Shown here piece after piece: positions 13,278 to 15,405 of a DNA stretch of 15,405 bases. The stretch spans positions 1 to 15,405 of the forward strand of contig JAGGSW010000077.1 in the NCBI GenBank assembly GCA_021158895.1, written 5' to 3'. Both the position numbers and the translations under genes were made by a program. This stretch comes from Candidatus Odinarchaeota archaeon (GTDB lineage Archaea > Asgardarchaeota > Baldrarchaeia > Baldrarchaeales > DXJG01). The stretch's first letter is position 1. Each line of letters begins with the position of its first letter. The notes under the pieces were generated by a model. It searched no databases, was not told the origin of the DNA, and saw only the letters and a list, made by a program, of their open reading frames with translations.

Positions 13278-13697
13278 TCATCCTTTCTTTTTGCCTTCTT
13301 TAATCTTAATGAAATGTGGAGTAATAATTATATACTGTCCACCTAAGCTTCTCATATTTCCATTTAAGACCTTGCATATAGCTCTTAATCTCTCTATAGC
13401 TCTTTTGCAATTAACTGGAGATTCTTCCACCAAGGGATAGATGTTTAGGATTATGATATTACCGTGCTTTAACTCCTCCTCTACATATTTAACATCGGAT
13501 AAATCTGAGAGGGAAATCGTTTTAAGATATATTTCGCTCAACATTTCCAATTCTTCCGTTTCTGACGTGACCTTGTCTTCTTTAGTTTCAAAGACTTTTA
13601 ATTCTTCTAAGACTTTTACAACATCTTCGGGTTTTTCGTATTTCTTCTCCTCTTCTTCCTTTTTTGAAGGTTTTAATATCTTCCTAAAAATGCTCAA
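13278..13697 (-). CDS. sepF: SepF-like cell division protein
   Basis: Archaeal SepF anchors the FtsZ ring to the membrane. The 139-residue product begins with a short amphipathic helix (MSIFRKILK) suited to membrane binding, followed by a charged Lys/Glu-rich linker (about residues 10-55). The SepF core follows from about residue 58: YLKTISLSDLSD, GNIIILNIYPLVEESPVNCKRA, IERLRAICKVLNG and YIIITPHFIKI, ending in a Lys/Gly tail. The start codon is TTG with a perfect AAGGAGGA (13705-13712, complement) seven bases upstream. It lies 37 bases after the PUA protein gene and is probably cotranscribed with it. No ftsZ is in the window. Confidence 0.88.
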   Translation of the reverse strand: MSIFRKILKPSKKEEEEKKYEKPEDVVKVLEELKVFETKEDKVTSETEELEMLSEIYLKTISLSDLSDVKYVEEELKHGNIIILNIYPLVEESPVNCKRAIERLRAICKVLNGNMRSLGGQYIIITPHFIKIKEGKKKG

Positions 13698-13734
13698 CTA
13701 TTGTTCCTCCTTATAACCCTACTTAACTCAACTG

Positions 13735-14247
13735 CTAGTTATTTTTTATTATTGTATTAATGGTCTTCCATAATTTATCTCCCACATGATGGGTATTGCG
13801 TATAGCTTTGCCCTTTTCAGATTTTATTATCTCGTCATATTCCATTAATGCGATACCTACGGCTATAACCCTTTCATGTTTCTCTTCAACAACTATAACA
13901 ATATCTCCTCTTTGAAACTTTTTATATATATGTGTAATACCAGGAACCATTATATCAGCGCCCTTACTAACTCTTGCCACAGCACCTAAATCTATAACAA
14001 CTTTTGGGAGGTCGATTGAAAAATTATCAAGAAACAATATCGTTGGAAAAATTTTTTCATCCTTCTTGAAAAAATACGGCTTTCCATCTACCATATATAG
14101 ATGAGTTCCATCGTCAAACACTATCAATTCGAGGTTAGCACCTTTTGGTATAGCATTTAGGGCTTTTTGGCCTAAATTTTCTGCGATAAGATTTTTTAAG
14201 GTCTTGAGTTCACCGCTTCTTAAGAAATGCCGCTTTCTAATTTTCAT
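13735..14247 (-). CDS. MCT-1-like PUA-domain RNA-binding protein
   Basis: An archaeal relative of MCTS1/MCT-1, whose eukaryotic members act in ribosome recycling and re-initiation with DENR. The 170-residue product has an N-terminal domain (MKIRKRHFLRSGELKTLKN through FFKKDEKIFPTI, about 1-75) and a PUA domain (about 82-150: PKVVIDLGAVARVSKGADI, MVPGI, FQRGDIVIVVEE, AVGIALM). I choose ATG 14247 because GAGTGAT sits just upstream and family members begin MKxRKRHxL; an upstream GTG or TTG start would run through the promoter. It heads a two-gene unit with sepF. The archaeal function is not established. Confidence 0.85.
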   Translation of the reverse strand: MKIRKRHFLRSGELKTLKNLIAENLGQKALNAIPKGANLELIVFDDGTHLYMVDGKPYFFKKDEKIFPTILFLDNFSIDLPKVVIDLGAVARVSKGADIMVPGITHIYKKFQRGDIVIVVEEKHERVIAVGIALMEYDEIIKSEKGKAIRNTHHVGDKLWKTINTIIKNN

Positions 14248-14263
14248 ATTTATCACTCTAGAA

Positions 14264-14275
14264 AAGTTTAAATAA
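14264..14275. promoter_or_regulatory. Possible bidirectional TATA element between PUA/sepF and Lsm units
   Basis: AGTTTAAATAAC contains the palindromic TTTAAA. On the plus strand it would start Lsm transcription near 14297, about 35 bases before the ATG. On the minus strand the same element predicts a start near 14245, which is practically leaderless for the PUA gene. No other strong TATA-like element lies in the 84-base spacer. Confidence 0.4.
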
Positions 14276-14331
14276 CTTCTAAGATAAGAAGCCAATTGCA
14301 GCTATTTATTCTTTTGGTGAGGAGACACAAT

Positions 14332-14565
14332 ATGAGTAGATCAAAAACACTCGACCTACTACAAAAGTCAATAGACATGCAAGTACTAGTAAAACTAAAG
14401 GGTGGAAGAGAACTTAGAGGGAAACTAAGAGGATTTGACATGCATATGAATTTAATATTAGATGATGCAGAAGAAATATTAGAGGAAAACAACACAAGAA
14501 AACTAGGTACCGTGATAGTAAGAGGAGACAACGTAGTAATAATCTCACCACCTCCACTAAAATAA
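14332..14565 (+). CDS. Archaeal Sm-like (Lsm) protein
   Basis: A ring-forming RNA-binding protein that binds oligo-U stretches, related to eukaryotic snRNP Sm proteins. The 77-residue product has the Sm1 motif (MQVLVKLKGGRELRGKLRGF, then DMHMNLILDDAEE with the conserved Asn) and the Sm2 motif (LGTVIVRGDNVVIISP). I start at ATG 14332, behind GGTGAGG (about 14315-14321); the upstream extension of 12 residues (MQLFILLVRRHN) would run through the leader and is not family-like. eL37 follows after 17 bases, the common archaeal pairing. Confidence 0.95.
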   Translation: MSRSKTLDLLQKSIDMQVLVKLKGGRELRGKLRGFDMHMNLILDDAEEILEENNTRKLGTVIVRGDNVVIISPPPLK

Positions 14566-14582
14566 AATTGAGGTGAATACAT

Positions 14583-14768
14583 TTGGGCAAAGGCACACCA
14601 TCCATGGGAAAAAGGAACAAAAAAGTGCACATAAGATGCAGAAGATGCGGTAGAAGATCATATCACGTAAGGAAAAAGTACTGTGCAGCGTGTGGCTTTG
14701 GAAGATCAAAAAGAATCAGAAATTACAGTTGGCAAAATAAAAAAGTTAACAAAGTGAGGATCAAATAA
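14583..14768 (+). CDS. rpl37e: Large ribosomal subunit protein eL37
   Basis: A small zinc-binding protein of the archaeal/eukaryotic large subunit. The 61-residue product has MGKGTPSMGKRN, then the zinc ribbon C19-x2-C22 and C34-x2-C37 (HIRCRRCGRRSYHV, YCAACGFG), and the basic ending RNYSWQNKK. The start is TTG 14583, with GAGGTGA (14570-14576) six bases ahead, and family proteins begin at this point. Its TAA overlaps the next ATG by one base (TAATG). Confidence 0.96.
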   Translation: MGKGTPSMGKRNKKVHIRCRRCGRRSYHVRKKYCAACGFGRSKRIRNYSWQNKKVNKVRIK

Positions 14769-15405
14769 TGGAAGAAGAAAAAAATTCTTCATTTACGACT
14801 TCTCAACCAATAGATGTAAGAATAGTAGTAGAAGGGGCATCAGATGTAGAAGCCCTTTCAAAAGCTGTACAAAAACTTGCTTTAGGCTCTCAGTACAATA
14901 TAACGATCTCGGCAATAATTCCAACAACAAACCCAGAATTGGCACTTAAGGCAGTTGAAGGCGCGGATTTGGCACTTATAGCAACAGATGCAGATAAACC
15001 TGGAAGACAACTTGCAGAAAAATTAATCGAAGTACTTAAAGGGAAAGTAGGTCACGTAGAAAGGATGAAACTACCATATGGACATGATCTCGAACACGTT
15101 AATATAGAGCTCATAGTAAGAGAACTTGAAAATGCGATAATTCGTGCAGGATTAAGAGTAATCCAACAAATTAAGATGTTGCAGGAATTAAAAAATGAAT
15201 TAGCTGAAAGAAAAGAAGAAATAAAAAAACTTAAACAAGAAATAGAAAAACTAAAAGAGAAAACTGAGGAAAAAGGTTTAAAACCGTTTAGAATATCAGA
15301 ACTCTGGAAAATACATTTCCCAACAGAGGAACCCCCAAAAAATATCGAAGATGCTGTGAATGAATTAAAATTAGCACCAGACATATTAGCAGCACAAAAT
15401 TATAT
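14768..15405 (+). CDS. TOPRIM-domain protein, 3' end beyond window
   Basis: The frame is open from ATG 14768 to the window end (212 codons). The TOPRIM fold is clear: VVEGASDVEAL with the conserved Glu at residue 22, and ATDADKPGR with D74 and D76 forming the DxD motif. This domain occurs in primases, topoisomerases and nucleases, and also in stand-alone archaeal proteins. It is not archaeal DnaG, because DnaG-specific N-terminal sequences are absent. After the TOPRIM domain, residues about 132-170 form a charged coiled coil (LKNELAERKEEIKKLKQ). A further region (PFRISELWKIHFPTE) follows. Coupled translation with eL37 places it in an information-processing operon. Function unknown; I recall similar proteins in methanogens annotated only as toprim domain proteins. 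Confidence 0.85.
   Translation, partial: MEEEKNSSFTTSQPIDVRIVVEGASDVEALSKAVQKLALGSQYNITISAIIPTTNPELALKAVEGADLALIATDADKPGRQLAEKLIEVLKGKVGHVERMKLPYGHDLEHVNIELIVRELENAIIRAGLRVIQQIKMLQELKNELAERKEEIKKLKQEIEKLKEKTEEKGLKPFRISELWKIHFPTEEPPKNIEDAVNELKLAPDILAAQNY

Noticed and set aside
14248..14295. N-terminal extension of the MCT-1-like protein (16 residues)
   Set aside because: It would translate the TATA-like element, and the family N-terminus MKxRKRHxL begins at 14247.
14296..14331. N-terminal extension of the Lsm protein (12 residues)
   Set aside because: It covers the predicted leader and the GGTGAGG ribosome binding site of ATG 14332, and family proteins begin after this point.

Overview
The window is archaeal chromosome. 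It encodes archaeal-type ribosomal proteins (uL22, uS3, uL29, uS19, eL37), an RNase P protein subunit, an Lsm/Sm-like protein, an aCPSF1/FttA-type KH-MBL-beta-CASP nuclease, a fused Fae-Hps enzyme, a Nip7 homolog and a SepF homolog. It is AT-rich, densely packed, and uses GGTGA/GGAGG ribosome binding sites with many GTG and TTG starts. SepF points to FtsZ-based division. The fused PGI/PMI and the fragmented ribosomal cluster would fit a deep Thermoproteota/TACK-like lineage, but the phylum cannot be settled from this sequence. No tRNA, rRNA, CRISPR array or transposon was seen.

Layout. 1-1815 (+): a fragment of the S10/spc ribosomal cluster (uL22, uS3, uL29, RNase P component 1), missing its usual upstream neighbours (L2, S19) and downstream S17. 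1891-3003 (+): bifunctional phosphoglucose/phosphomannose isomerase with its own promoter. 3155-4119 (+): a two-gene unit of unknown membrane proteins; the second carries a His/Cys cluster and probably starts with CTG. 4161-5918 (-): a solitary uS19 gene with its own promoter, and the Fae-Hps fusion that makes pentose phosphates. 6214-9417 (+): metallophosphoesterase, NSUN-type RNA m5C methyltransferase overlapping a Nip7-like PUA protein, and a SlyD-like FKBP. 9439-9885 (-): UPF0179 Cys-rich protein. 10150-13272 (+): aCPSF1, the archaeal transcription-termination ribonuclease, interrupted by a 392-residue intein. 13278-14247 (-): SepF and an MCT-1-like PUA protein in one unit. 14332-15405 (+): Lsm, eL37 and a TOPRIM-domain protein that runs off the window.

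Most genes serve RNA and protein synthesis: ribosomal proteins, tRNA 5' processing, RNA methylation, ribosome assembly, protein folding, and transcript 3'-end formation. PGI/PMI and Fae-Hps belong to sugar phosphate metabolism; the archaeal RuMP route links fructose 6-phosphate to ribulose 5-phosphate.

The standout is the intein. It sits exactly inside the HILG-S metal-binding motif of the aCPSF1 active site, with all splicing residues present but a degenerate homing endonuclease. Until it splices, the cell's termination nuclease should be inactive. A roughly 150-nt leader holding two tiny ORFs lies before this gene. The largest gene-free gap (5919-6213, about 295 nt) holds only divergent promoter-like elements and a palindrome.
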